Positions 19,725 to 26,995 of a stretch of 64,000 bases of DNA are shown piece by piece (the stretch's first letter is position 1; each line of letters begins with the position of its first letter). This DNA is from an uncultured bacterium (GTDB taxonomy: Bacteria; Acidobacteriota; Thermoanaerobaculia; Thermoanaerobaculales; Thermoanaerobaculaceae): the NCBI GenBank assembly GCA_937924755.1, contig CALEVZ010000031.1:62001-126000 (forward strand). Reading direction: 5' to 3'. A program made the translations under genes and the position numbers. The notes beneath the pieces are model-generated. The model had not been told where the DNA came from. It saw only the letters and a list, made by a program, of their open reading frames with translations, and made no database searches.

Positions 19725-20297
19725 ATGGTCCCGATGATCGTCGCGGCGATGGTGTTGACCCTGAGTACCCCTGCGCAGCCGACCAAGGGAGCTCCGCGGG
19801 TGCGCCTGGAGACCTCCAAAGGGATCATCGTGGTGGAGCTGGAGGCGGAGAAGGCGCCCAAAACGGTGGCCAATTTCCTTCATTACGTGCGCACCGGCTT
19901 TTACAACGGAACGATCTTCCACCGGGTCATCCCCACCTTCATGATCCAGGGCGGCGGCATGACCGCCGATTTGATGCGCAAGCCCACCAACCCGCCGGTG
20001 GTCAACGAGGCCGCCAACGGCTTGAAGAATCTGCGGGGCACGGTGGCCATGGCGCGCACCGCCGAGGTGGACTCGGCGACATCGCAGTTCTTCATCAACC
20101 TCAAGGACAATCCACACCTGGATCACCGCGGCCCGACGCCGAGGGAGTTCGGCTACTGCGTCTTCGGTCGGGTGGTGGAGGGCATGGAGGTGGTGGACGC
20201 CATTGCCGCCATCCCCACCGCGGCGCAGGGGCCGTTCCCTGCGGATGTGCCCACGGAGACAGTGACCATCCTCAAGGCGGTATTACTGGCGCCCTGA
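19725..20297 (+). CDS. secreted cyclophilin-type peptidyl-prolyl isomerase
   Basis: About 190 residues with a signal peptide (MVPMIVAAMVLTLSTPAQP) and a cyclophilin domain: GIIVVELEAEKAPKTVANF, FHRVIPTFMIQGG with the catalytic Arg, and SQFFINL. It assists protein folding, probably in the periplasm. AGGAGG at 19711-19716 serves either ATG 19725 (8-base spacer) or the GTG just before it. The last 26 bases overlap the convergent secreted-protein gene. Confidence 0.93.
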   Translation: MVPMIVAAMVLTLSTPAQPTKGAPRVRLETSKGIIVVELEAEKAPKTVANFLHYVRTGFYNGTIFHRVIPTFMIQGGGMTADLMRKPTNPPVVNEAANGLKNLRGTVAMARTAEVDSATSQFFINLKDNPHLDHRGPTPREFGYCVFGRVVEGMEVVDAIAAIPTAAQGPFPADVPTETVTILKAVLLAP

Positions 20298-21552
20298 GTG
20301 GGGGGCGGGGCGAGGTCGCTGCCGGGGCGACGGGCCAGCGTACTCGCAGCTCCAGTGTGGAGCCGCCGGCCACCCACACCAGCGGGGGGCCGTCCGCCTC
20401 CTCACCGTCAAGGGCAATCAGGCGCGGCACTGCTCGCTGCAGGACCCGCTCCAGGGCTCGCCGGCCCGCCACGGTCCGCCCGCGGATCACCCAGGCGAGG
20501 GCCCAGCGGCCGGGATCGGCGGTGTTTTCCACGAGCTTAAGACGGTCCCCATCCCATTCCCGGGCGAGCCGAGCGGCTTCTTCTTTGGGCAGCGTCTGGC
20601 CAAGCCAGAACTGCAGCGCCCACTCCCCCACTGTGTCGGTGAGCACCTCGGCCCAGCCCGCCGGGGTGACGGGCAGCTGCTCGTCGCCCATTGGCCGTGG
20701 CCGGCGCCGGGGGTCGCGCAGCGCCGCCGTGGACTCCGGGGGTGAGGCCAGCAGGCGGTCCACGGCCGCCCAGCCGCCGGCGCGGTAGGCGTCCAGCACT
20801 GTCTGCAGCCCCCGGGTGTAGGGAAACAGCAGATCCGCCACAAAAAACTCGGGAACCCCCGCAGCCGCCGGAATCGGCACGCCGGTGCCGCTGGCCATGC
20901 GCTGCGCCGCCGCCAAGGCCGCCGGTTCTTCGCCGGGGGGGACGCTGAGCAGGAGCATCACCAACATGGCGTCTCCCTCGGCGATGGCCGAGGCGGCCCG
21001 CTGCCGATCGCTGTTGGAACGCACAGCCAGCAGGCGGCTGGGCAGGGAAAAACGCTTCTCCTGGGCCGCGTGGGCGAGCTCGTGGGCCCACAGGAGGGAG
21101 GCCTGGGCGTCTCGTGCCGCCGGCGTGTCCACCAGCACCATCTCATCGGTGAACGGCTCATAAAAGCCGAGGACCTGGCCGGTGTAGAAATCCAAAAGAC
21201 GCCCGTACATGACTTGCGGATCGCCAGTGGCGAAGCCCAGCCGCACCAGGACCTGGAGGTACTTCTCCGGCGGCAGGGGCAGGTCCCGCCGCAGCTTGCG
21301 ATCCAGTTCGGCGCGCAGCATCGTCGGCGAGATCATCCGGCAAGCGGGGGACAAGCCGCCGGGCACGGCTCGCAGCTGGGCGACGGCCCGGGCGGTGTCC
21401 ACCAGGGCAGCGGGGCAGGGGGTGCCGCCGGCGGCGGGCCAAGCGCCGGCCACCAGGGCTGCGGCGAGGCACCATGCCGCCCGGACCAGGACCCGCCGGC
21501 CACCGTCCCTCCCCCGGGGCGCTGAGTGCGTCCTGCTATACTGCGTCGACAT
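20272..21552 (-). CDS. secreted HExxH (gluzincin-like) putative metallopeptidase, unknown family
   Basis: About 426 residues with an N-terminal hydrophobic stretch (AAWCLAAALVAGAWPAAG) that looks like a signal peptide. A zinc-peptidase motif HELAHAAQ is present near residue 187, with EGDA about 35 residues on as a possible third ligand, and GFYEPFTDEMVLVD before it. I do not recognise the family; it resembles proteins annotated only as hypothetical. The 5' end is uncertain. ATG 21552 lies within the start of the divergent RsbW-like gene (shared CATG), whereas TATAGC at 21535-21540 on this strand would place the start inside, with no standard codon there. Confidence 0.65.
   Translation of the reverse strand: MSTQYSRTHSAPRGRDGGRRVLVRAAWCLAAALVAGAWPAAGGTPCPAALVDTARAVAQLRAVPGGLSPACRMISPTMLRAELDRKLRRDLPLPPEKYLQVLVRLGFATGDPQVMYGRLLDFYTGQVLGFYEPFTDEMVLVDTPAARDAQASLLWAHELAHAAQEKRFSLPSRLLAVRSNSDRQRAASAIAEGDAMLVMLLLSVPPGEEPAALAAAQRMASGTGVPIPAAAGVPEFFVADLLFPYTRGLQTVLDAYRAGGWAAVDRLLASPPESTAALRDPRRRPRPMGDEQLPVTPAGWAEVLTDTVGEWALQFWLGQTLPKEEAARLAREWDGDRLKLVENTADPGRWALAWVIRGRTVAGRRALERVLQRAVPRLIALDGEEADGPPLVWVAGGSTLELRVRWPVAPAATSPRPPLRAPVIPP
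21537..21542 (+). promoter_or_regulatory. -10 element TATACT for leaderless RsbW-like gene
   Basis: TATACT lies 8 bases before ATG 21551; no Shine-Dalgarno sequence is present. Confidence 0.55.
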
Positions 21553-22003
21553 GGTGCGGCAGGCCCAAATGCAGCTGTTGTCGTCGTTCGAGAATATCGA
21601 GATCGCCGATGGCATGCTGCAGGAGCTGTGTTCCACCGCCGGCGTGGAGGAAGAGACCACCTACTGGGTAGGCATGGCCCTGCGGGAAGCTCTGGCAAAC
21701 GCCATCAAGCACGGAAACAAGCTTAACCCGGAAAAGCGGGTCCACGTCCTGGTACGGGTCGATCCCGGCCGTGAGCTGTGTATCGAGGTGGAAGACGAAG
21801 GCGAGGGGTTCGCCCCGGCGGATGTCGTCGATCCCACCAGCCCGGAGAACCTGTTGCGCGACAGCGGGCGGGGGATCTTCTACATTCGCCATTTCATGGA
21901 CACCGTCCATTTCTCCCCCGGCGAGCGGGGGGGAACGCGGGTCGAGCTGATCAAGCGGTTGGACAAGGCGGGACAAGGAGGCTTTGATGAAGAGCGCGAT
22001 TAG
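21551..22003 (+). CDS. RsbW/SpoIIAB-type anti-sigma factor kinase-like ATPase
   Basis: A 150-residue GHKL ATPase domain protein of the anti-sigma kinase type. It shows the N box MALREALANAIKHGN near 38 (Glu-Asn), the G1 box VEDEGEGFAP near 82 and the G2 box SGRGIFYIR near 112. Such proteins phosphorylate STAS antagonists and bind sigma factors. The STAS gene follows and overlaps it, so they form a partner-switch pair. The sigma factor target is not in the window. It is probably leaderless. Confidence 0.9.
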   Translation: MVRQAQMQLLSSFENIEIADGMLQELCSTAGVEEETTYWVGMALREALANAIKHGNKLNPEKRVHVLVRVDPGRELCIEVEDEGEGFAPADVVDPTSPENLLRDSGRGIFYIRHFMDTVHFSPGERGGTRVELIKRLDKAGQGGFDEERD

Positions 22004-22328
22004 AGAAGTACAAGATGTGCGAGTTTTGGATCTCGAGGGCAAGATCACCATTGGCAGCGGCGATGTCCAGCTGCGTCAGCTGGTGGAGGAGTCGCTGCAG
22101 AGCGGTCGCACGAAGATTCTCCTGAACCTCAAGGGAGTTACCCACATTGACTCGTCGGGCATCGGTGAAATGGTGGGTTGCTACACCACCGTGGCGCGCC
22201 GCGGAGGGGCCATGAAGCTGCTCAACCTGCCACCCAAGATCAACGATCTGCTGCAGGTGACCCAGCTCATCACGGTGTTCGACGTCTTCGACAATGAGGG
22301 CGAGGCCGTCGCCAGTTTCAACGCCTGA
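21987..22328 (+). CDS. STAS-domain anti-sigma factor antagonist
   Basis: A 113-residue SpoIIAA/RsbV-like protein. The phosphorylatable serine is in the motif THIDSSGIGEMVG near residue 55, the normal place for the family. AAGGAGG at 21975-21981 is well placed for ATG 21987; an adjacent TTG at 21984 is the alternative. It overlaps the kinase gene by 17 bases and is itself overlapped by the prenyl synthase gene. Confidence 0.92.
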   Translation: MKSAIREVQDVRVLDLEGKITIGSGDVQLRQLVEESLQSGRTKILLNLKGVTHIDSSGIGEMVGCYTTVARRGGAMKLLNLPPKINDLLQVTQLITVFDVFDNEGEAVASFNA

Positions 22329-23208
22329 CAGCAGCCTGGCAGCGGCGCTTGCCCGACTGGCGGGAAAGGTCGAGCAGCGGCTGGACGCCTTGATGGCCTG
22401 CGATAGGCAGGATCCCTTGGCGCTGGCGATGCAGCAGGCGGTCTGTGGCGGTGGCAAGCGAATGCGCCCGGTGTTCGTGCTGCTCGTCCACGAGGTCCTG
22501 GGGCGGACCGGACGCCAGCCGGTGGACGTGGCCTGCGCGGTGGAGATGATTCACGCCGCCTCGCTGGTGCTGGATGACCTGCCGTGCATGGACGACGCGG
22601 CGATCCGGCGGGGGCGGCCGACACTGCACCGCGTTTGGGGGGAAGCCACGGCCATCCTGGCAGCCTTCGCGCTGCTGGCCCGCGCCGGCGAGGTGCTGCG
22701 CTCTGGACTGGTGGCGGCGGGAGTGGCCCCGGCCCACCGCGACGCGCTCACCGCTCGCCTGGCCCAGGTAGTGGAGACGCTCTGCCGCGGTCAGCTGCTC
22801 GATTTGGGCCTGGTCGAACAGAGCTGCGATCTCGACCGGCTAGAGGCGGTCCACGCCCAGAAAACCGGGGCGCTGTTCGCCTTTGCCGCCGAGCTGGGGG
22901 CCGCCTGCGCCGGCGTCTGGGGCGAAGAGCGCGAGGCGCTGCTGGCCTATGCTCGCAACCTGGGGTTGGCGTTTCAGGTGAAGGATGATCTTCTGGATGT
23001 CACGGCTTCCCAGCAGCAGACCGGCAAGGCTCAAGGCCGGGACGCCGCCCTGGGGCGCACCACCTTTGTCAGCGTCTTCGGGGTGGAGGGGGCACAGGCG
23101 TTGTGCGATGAGCTCATTGCCACCGCCCGGGACGCCATCGCCCCGCTGGGGGGAGCGGTGGCGCTACTGACGGAATTCGCCGACTATGTCCGAACCCGCG
23201 CGGCCTAG
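22294..23208 (+). CDS. ispA: polyprenyl diphosphate synthase (FPP/GGPP type)
   Basis: A 304-residue trans-isoprenyl diphosphate synthase. It has the first Asp-rich motif DDLPCMDD near 89-96, GGGKRMRP near 50 for diphosphate binding, and the second Asp-rich motif KDDLLD near 230. It makes C15 or C20 diphosphate from IPP and DMAPP. Product length cannot be read reliably. The ATG at 22294 overlaps the STAS gene by 35 bases and has no Shine-Dalgarno site. No dxs or xseB is adjacent, unlike in many bacteria. Confidence 0.9.
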   Translation: MRARPSPVSTPDSSLAAALARLAGKVEQRLDALMACDRQDPLALAMQQAVCGGGKRMRPVFVLLVHEVLGRTGRQPVDVACAVEMIHAASLVLDDLPCMDDAAIRRGRPTLHRVWGEATAILAAFALLARAGEVLRSGLVAAGVAPAHRDALTARLAQVVETLCRGQLLDLGLVEQSCDLDRLEAVHAQKTGALFAFAAELGAACAGVWGEEREALLAYARNLGLAFQVKDDLLDVTASQQQTGKAQGRDAALGRTTFVSVFGVEGAQALCDELIATARDAIAPLGGAVALLTEFADYVRTRAA

Positions 23209-24874
23209 CGCGGATCTGCTCTCGGCGCGCCGACAGCTGGAGCGCAAGGGCTATCTCCGGGGGGGGCTGCCTCCCTCGCCGCCCGGACCGTGGCGGCGGG
23301 CCGTCGACGGGGCGCTGTGGTGGGCGGCCGCCACGGCGACCTTGGTGGGTGGAGTGCTGGCCGGCAGCGGCGCCAGCTGGTCCGATGTCGCTGCGTTGGC
23401 GCTGGCTGTGGCTCCGGTGGTCGGGTTGGCGATACTCGCCGCCGCCGGGGCGGGTCGGCGGCTGGCGGCCTGGTGGGTGGGCTGGGGGGGCTCGCCCCAG
23501 GGGGTGGCGGCGGCCCTCGGTGGGGTGGCGGTGCTGGCGGCCGCGCTGGGTTTGGGTGCCGGCGTGTGGTTCGGTGAAATCGCTTCTGATCACGTCAGAC
23601 TGCTGGCGGGACTCAATGGGATCATCTGCGCCGGTATCGCCGGGCTGGCGGCGCGGCGGGGTTTGCAACGCGCGCTGGGTGTCACGGCTGCGAGCGTCAG
23701 CTCAGTCCGCACCCGCAGCTGCGAAGTGATCGCTCTGCTCGCCGTGAGCGCCGCAGGAACCGGGCTGGCCATGGCGCCGCCGGTTCGACCTTCCCTCTTC
23801 CCGACTCCCGCGGGGTTTGCTGCCCCTCCCGCCAGCGGCCGCGTCGCCGTGGTCGGCGTGGACGGTCTGGGCCGGGGGGACCTCGAAGCGCTGGCGACGC
23901 TTTTTCCCGGCGAAGGATGGGAGCAGGTCGCCGGGTGGGGCTGGGTCGAGGTGGAGGGGGTGGCGGCCCCGCTGGCGGCGGTGACCTGGACGTCCATCGC
24001 GTGCGGAGCCCCACCGCGTCAACACGGCGTGTCGGTCCTGGAGGAGGTGCAGCTGTTTGGCCGTTCTTCAGGGGTGGGACTGCCGGCCCTGCTGCGGGGG
24101 CCGGTGGTTGCCTTGTGGTCGCCCTTGTCGCTGGCCAGGGTGGTGGCTCGCCCGGCTCTCGACCGGCGTCTGCCCACCCTTTGGGAAATGGCCTCGCGGG
24201 CGGGGTGTCCGGTGCTGGTGGGGGGGTGGTGGGGGAGCTGGCCGGTGCGACAGGTGCTGGGCGAGGTAGTGAGCGAACGGGCCTGGCTGGGCGGGGCCAC
24301 CGGTGTCGACGCGGTGACCCCGGCGCTGGCCGAGGTGGTGCAGGCGGCCTGGGAGCGAGGGCGGCAGGCGCCGGCGGCTACCGATCTGCTGGCCGCCGAG
24401 CTGGTGCGGCGCGCGGTGGCTGCGCAGGGTCCTGCTCTGGTCGTGCTGTGGCTGCCGGGCCTGGATCTTTCGGCGCGGTTGCCGGGGGACACCGGCCCGC
24501 TGGCGGTGGCCGCCCGGCTGCATCCCCACCTGCAGGTGCTGCGCGGGCTGCTGGAGCGGCTGGCGGAGGCCGGGTACACCCTCTGGCTGGTGGCGCGGCC
24601 ACTGGGTTCGGGGGCCCCCTTTGCCGCTTCGGCTTCGGTCAGTGACCGCGGGCGGCGCCGCGCCAGCAGCGCTGATCTGGTGGCCACGTGGCTGAACCAG
24701 CTCGGGTTGCCGCCTCCCGTCGGAGGCACGCCGCTGTCGTGCAATCAGGGCGGCGAAGGCGAGACGCTGAAAACGGCGGACTATGGCCCGCCACCGCCGC
24801 CGGTGGAGCGCCCCTCGGTTGCCAGTGCCACGGTGCAGCGCGAGGTGCTCAGAAACCTTGGCTATCTTCGTTAG
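23186..24874 (+). CDS. membrane-anchored alkaline-phosphatase-superfamily protein, probably degenerate
   Basis: A 562-residue protein. Residues 40-200 hold about four membrane helices. Residues 218-470 resemble the phosphodiesterase/nucleotide pyrophosphatase branch of the alkaline phosphatase superfamily: metal Asp D226 in VVGVDGLGRGD, nucleophile Thr269 in VTWTSIACG, then RQHGV. The later metal sites are not found. The expected D..H pair appears as LDLSARL, and the expected DHG site as VARPLGSG. It may therefore bind without catalysing. The start overlaps ispA by 23 bases. The C-terminus is Pro-rich, then ends REVLRNLGYLR, a tail seen in related family members. Confidence 0.7.
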   Translation: MSEPARPSADLLSARRQLERKGYLRGGLPPSPPGPWRRAVDGALWWAAATATLVGGVLAGSGASWSDVAALALAVAPVVGLAILAAAGAGRRLAAWWVGWGGSPQGVAAALGGVAVLAAALGLGAGVWFGEIASDHVRLLAGLNGIICAGIAGLAARRGLQRALGVTAASVSSVRTRSCEVIALLAVSAAGTGLAMAPPVRPSLFPTPAGFAAPPASGRVAVVGVDGLGRGDLEALATLFPGEGWEQVAGWGWVEVEGVAAPLAAVTWTSIACGAPPRQHGVSVLEEVQLFGRSSGVGLPALLRGPVVALWSPLSLARVVARPALDRRLPTLWEMASRAGCPVLVGGWWGSWPVRQVLGEVVSERAWLGGATGVDAVTPALAEVVQAAWERGRQAPAATDLLAAELVRRAVAAQGPALVVLWLPGLDLSARLPGDTGPLAVAARLHPHLQVLRGLLERLAEAGYTLWLVARPLGSGAPFAASASVSDRGRRRASSADLVATWLNQLGLPPPVGGTPLSCNQGGEGETLKTADYGPPPPPVERPSVASATVQREVLRNLGYLR

Positions 24875-24878
24875 GTGA

Positions 24879-24884
24879 TACAAT
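24879..24884 (+). promoter_or_regulatory. -10 element TACAAT for leaderless receiver gene
   Basis: TACAAT lies exactly 6 bases before GTG 24891. TTGGCT at 24858-24863 is a weak -35 candidate with a 15-base spacer. Confidence 0.6.
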
Positions 24885-24890
24885 ATTATC

Positions 24891-25277
24891 GTGGAGTGTC
24901 AGATGCGTGTTCTGGTAGCCGACGACAGCCGGGTGTTTCGGGCGCTGGTGGCGGAAATCCTGCGCGAGCGAGGTCACGATGTGCTCGAGGCGGGTAACGG
25001 TCGAGAGGCGCTGGAGATGGCATTGGCAGCGCGGCCTGCCCTGCTGGTTCTGGACGCTCTCATGCCGCTGCTGTCGGGGTTCGACGTACTCGCCAAGCTT
25101 CGGGAGAAGCTCCCCACCTATCGTCCTAAAGTCTTCATGGTGACCGCGGTGTACAAGAGCCGGCGGTGGGAGTCGGAAGCGCGCAACCAATTTGAAGTAG
25201 AGGAGTATATGGAAAAGCCGCTGGAACCGCAGACGCTCCTCGCCGCGCTGGAAAAACACTTCCCCGAGTCGACCTAG
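24891..25277 (+). CDS. single-domain response regulator receiver protein
   Basis: A 128-residue stand-alone receiver. It has the acidic pair in VADDSR (residues 9-14), phospho-acceptor D55 in LLVLDALMP, Thr in MVTAVY and Lys in YMEKPLEP. There is no output domain, so it acts through protein contact or phosphotransfer. No histidine kinase is adjacent. GTG 24891 is chosen because it follows TACAAT by six bases; ATG four codons later is the alternative. Confidence 0.93.
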   Translation: MECQMRVLVADDSRVFRALVAEILRERGHDVLEAGNGREALEMALAARPALLVLDALMPLLSGFDVLAKLREKLPTYRPKVFMVTAVYKSRRWESEARNQFEVEEYMEKPLEPQTLLAALEKHFPEST

Positions 25278-25292
25278 GCTCGCTGCGCGTTT

Positions 25293-25307
25293 CCTGAGAC
25301 CCTCAGG
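25293..25307. terminator. possible bidirectional terminator hairpin between convergent genes
   Basis: CCTGAG, loop ACC, CTCAGG forms a perfect 6-bp stem between the receiver gene and the convergent aminotransferase-like gene. It overlaps the latter's stop codon. No long T-run follows on either strand, so the call is weak. Confidence 0.3.
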
Positions 25308-26559
25308 CCTCGTCTTCCCGCTGCATCTTTTTCAGCGCCCCCTCGATGGTGCTCAGGGCCTGCTCGATGTCCTTCACGCCGTGGGCGTGGGAGAGGAAGC
25401 AGGCCTGCGGGGAGCGCGCCGGCAGCAGCACCCCCGCCTCGCGCACGGAACGCACGAGGCGGCTCCAGGAGTCCTGGTCGACGCGGGCGAAGCTGCCGCC
25501 GTCGGTCACCCGCTGACGGGCGAAGGCGAGGGAGAAGATCGACCCCACGCGGTTGCAGCGCAACGGGCGCGAGAAGCGCTCGGCCAGCGCCTCGATGCCG
25601 TTGGCCAGCTGCGCGCCGCGCTCCTCGAGGCGCTGGTGAACGGCGTCGTTGCGCAGCACCGAGAGGGTCGCCAGGGCGGCGACCAAGGCCAGGGGCGGCG
25701 GTGGTGGCGGCAGATCGTCGGGGGGCAGCGCGCCCAGGGACCTGTGCCAGGCCACCGCGCCCATGGGTGACACGCCTCCACCGAGGGCACCCCCGTAGAC
25801 GCACACATCGGGCTGCAGGCCGAACACCTCGGCAGCCCCGCCACGGGCGAGGCGCAGCCCGGAGACCGTTTCGTCCAGCACCAACCGCGCGCCCGCAGCC
25901 CTGCAGCCGTCGACTACCGACTGCAGGAACTGCGGCGACGGGGGGATGACGCCGTACTGCAGGGCCAGGGGGTCCAGGATGACAGCGGCGGTGTCCACGC
26001 CCACCTCGGTCAACACGGCGGCGAAGGTGTCCCCATCGCCCCAGGGCACCACCCGGACCAGGCGAGCCAGCTCCGCCGGCGCGCCCGCCACCAGGGACTG
26101 GGAGATGCCCAGCGGTCCGGTGGCCACCACGTTGAAGGCCTCCAGCGCCCCACGGCGGTTGCCGTCGAAGACGATGACGCGCTGGCGGCCGGTGTCGCGC
26201 CGGCACCAACGCAACGCCAGCTCCCAGGCCTCGGTCTCGGACGAGGTCAGAACCCAGGGTGCCAGCGACGGGATGATCTCGCCCAGTTCCTCGGCGAGTT
26301 CCACCTCCGCGGCAACGTGGAGGCCGGTGACCAGTCCCAGCCCGGCGGCGCGCCGGACGGCGTCCAGCACGTACTGGTTGGCGTACCCTAAAAGGTTGCC
26401 GCCGTCACCGCCGACCAGGTCGAGGAAGGCGACGTTGTCGGCATCGAAGACGCGGCATCCCGAGGCCTTGGCAAGCAGGAGAGTCTCCTCCCCTCGGCGT
26501 GCCGCCAGCGGCAGCCGTCGCCGGGCCTGCGCAAGGATCTCTTCACCGCGCTGTCCCAC
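25303..26559 (-). CDS. class III aminotransferase homologue lacking the PLP lysine (glutamate-1-semialdehyde aminomutase-like)
   Basis: A 418-residue fold type I protein closest by motif order to glutamate-1-semialdehyde aminomutase. The cofactor-contacting LDETVSGLR (D229) is kept. The Schiff-base site that reads GKxxGGGxPxGA in active enzymes here reads GGALGGGVSPMGA, with Gly257 in place of Lys. The phosphate-loop Thr region (GTxxGNP) is replaced by a run of prolines near 290. Catalysis by the usual mechanism is therefore unlikely. The frame is intact and codon use is like its neighbours, so it looks like a kept gene, not decay. A GTG start after TACAAT (26589-26594) and GGGAGG is assumed. 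Confidence 0.8.
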   Translation of the reverse strand: MGQRGEEILAQARRRLPLAARRGEETLLLAKASGCRVFDADNVAFLDLVGGDGGNLLGYANQYVLDAVRRAAGLGLVTGLHVAAEVELAEELGEIIPSLAPWVLTSSETEAWELALRWCRRDTGRQRVIVFDGNRRGALEAFNVVATGPLGISQSLVAGAPAELARLVRVVPWGDGDTFAAVLTEVGVDTAAVILDPLALQYGVIPPSPQFLQSVVDGCRAAGARLVLDETVSGLRLARGGAAEVFGLQPDVCVYGGALGGGVSPMGAVAWHRSLGALPPDDLPPPPPPLALVAALATLSVLRNDAVHQRLEERGAQLANGIEALAERFSRPLRCNRVGSIFSLAFARQRVTDGGSFARVDQDSWSRLVRSVREAGVLLPARSPQACFLSHAHGVKDIEQALSTIEGALKKMQREDEA

Positions 26560-26588
26560 CTGTCGCTCGTGCCTCCCAGGGGCGGGTA

Positions 26589-26594
26589 TTGTAG
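26589..26594 (-). promoter_or_regulatory. -10 element TACAAT upstream of aminotransferase-like gene
   Basis: TACAAT on the minus strand is 29 bases from GTG 26559, with GGGAGG between them. This would give an ordinary short leader. Confidence 0.4.
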
Positions 26595-26612
26595 AGAATG
26601 CTCACGATCTTC

Positions 26613-26819
26613 TCAACCCTCGCCGTCGTTGTCCTCTTCCTCGTCGAGTTCGCCGTGGAAGAAGTGCTCACCGCAGCGGGCGGAACAGAACAGACGCCCG
26701 TACGCCTGATAAGCGCAGCGGTGGCATATGCTTGTCGCGCACATCGGGCAGGTGGTCATCGCCCACCCGGCCACCTCGCGCCCGCACCGTGGGCAGACCA
26801 GGGCTTTCGGGTTCAGCAT
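26613..26819 (-). CDS. small multi-cysteine zinc-ribbon protein
   Basis: A 68-residue protein with four cysteine pairs: C9/C12, C24/C27, C32/C35 and C45/C49, enough for two zinc sites. A histidine-containing stretch and an acidic tail (DEEEDNDGEG) follow. No family name can be given; zinc binding is inferred from spacing. ATG 26819 is preferred to the overlapping GTG because CATACT (26826-26831, minus strand) lies exactly six bases before it. It lies between the aminotransferase-like gene and the divergent tRNA gene. Confidence 0.7.
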   Translation of the reverse strand: MLNPKALVCPRCGREVAGWAMTTCPMCATSICHRCAYQAYGRLFCSARCGEHFFHGELDEEEDNDGEG

Positions 26820-26901
26820 CACAGCAGTATGGTCTCTGGCGCCACCGGGCGCAAGCGCCCTGGCCGGATGCGGGTGACTTTCCAGAGGGCATCGCAGAGT
26901 C

Positions 26902-26907
26902 TAAAAT
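26902..26907 (+). promoter_or_regulatory. -10 element TAAAAT before tRNA(CAU)-tilS
   Basis: TAAAAT lies 16 bases before the tRNA 5' end. A -35 at standard spacing is not evident. Confidence 0.45.
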
Positions 26908-26923
26908 ACCCCCTGCCTGGGGT

Positions 26924-26995
26924 GCCGGCGTAGCTCAGAGGCAGAGCAGGGGTCTCATAAGCCCCGTGTCGGTGGTTCGAGTCCACCCGCCGGCA
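26924..26995 (+). tRNA. tRNA with anticodon CAU (Met elongator or Ile2)
   Basis: A complete 72-nt cloverleaf. Acceptor GCCGGCG/CGCCGGC, D stem GCTC/GAGC with a 7-base loop, anticodon stem GGGGT/GCCCC with loop CTCATAA, variable loop GTGTC, T stem GGTGG/CCACC with TTCGAGT, discriminator A at 26995. CCA is not encoded. G1-C72 pairing excludes the usual initiator, which lacks a 1-72 pair. CAU elongators are either Met or, after TilS modification, Ile (AUA). The T arm looks like common Met elongators, but acceptor pairs 4-69 and 5-68 match neither textbook set. The discriminator is also the A of the tilS ATG. Confidence 0.93.

Noticed and set aside
26598-26933. Plus-strand frame with a hydrophobic start antisense to the zinc-ribbon gene
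   Set aside because: It runs into the tRNA gene and has no promoter or ribosome site; the minus-strand cysteine-pair protein is better supported.
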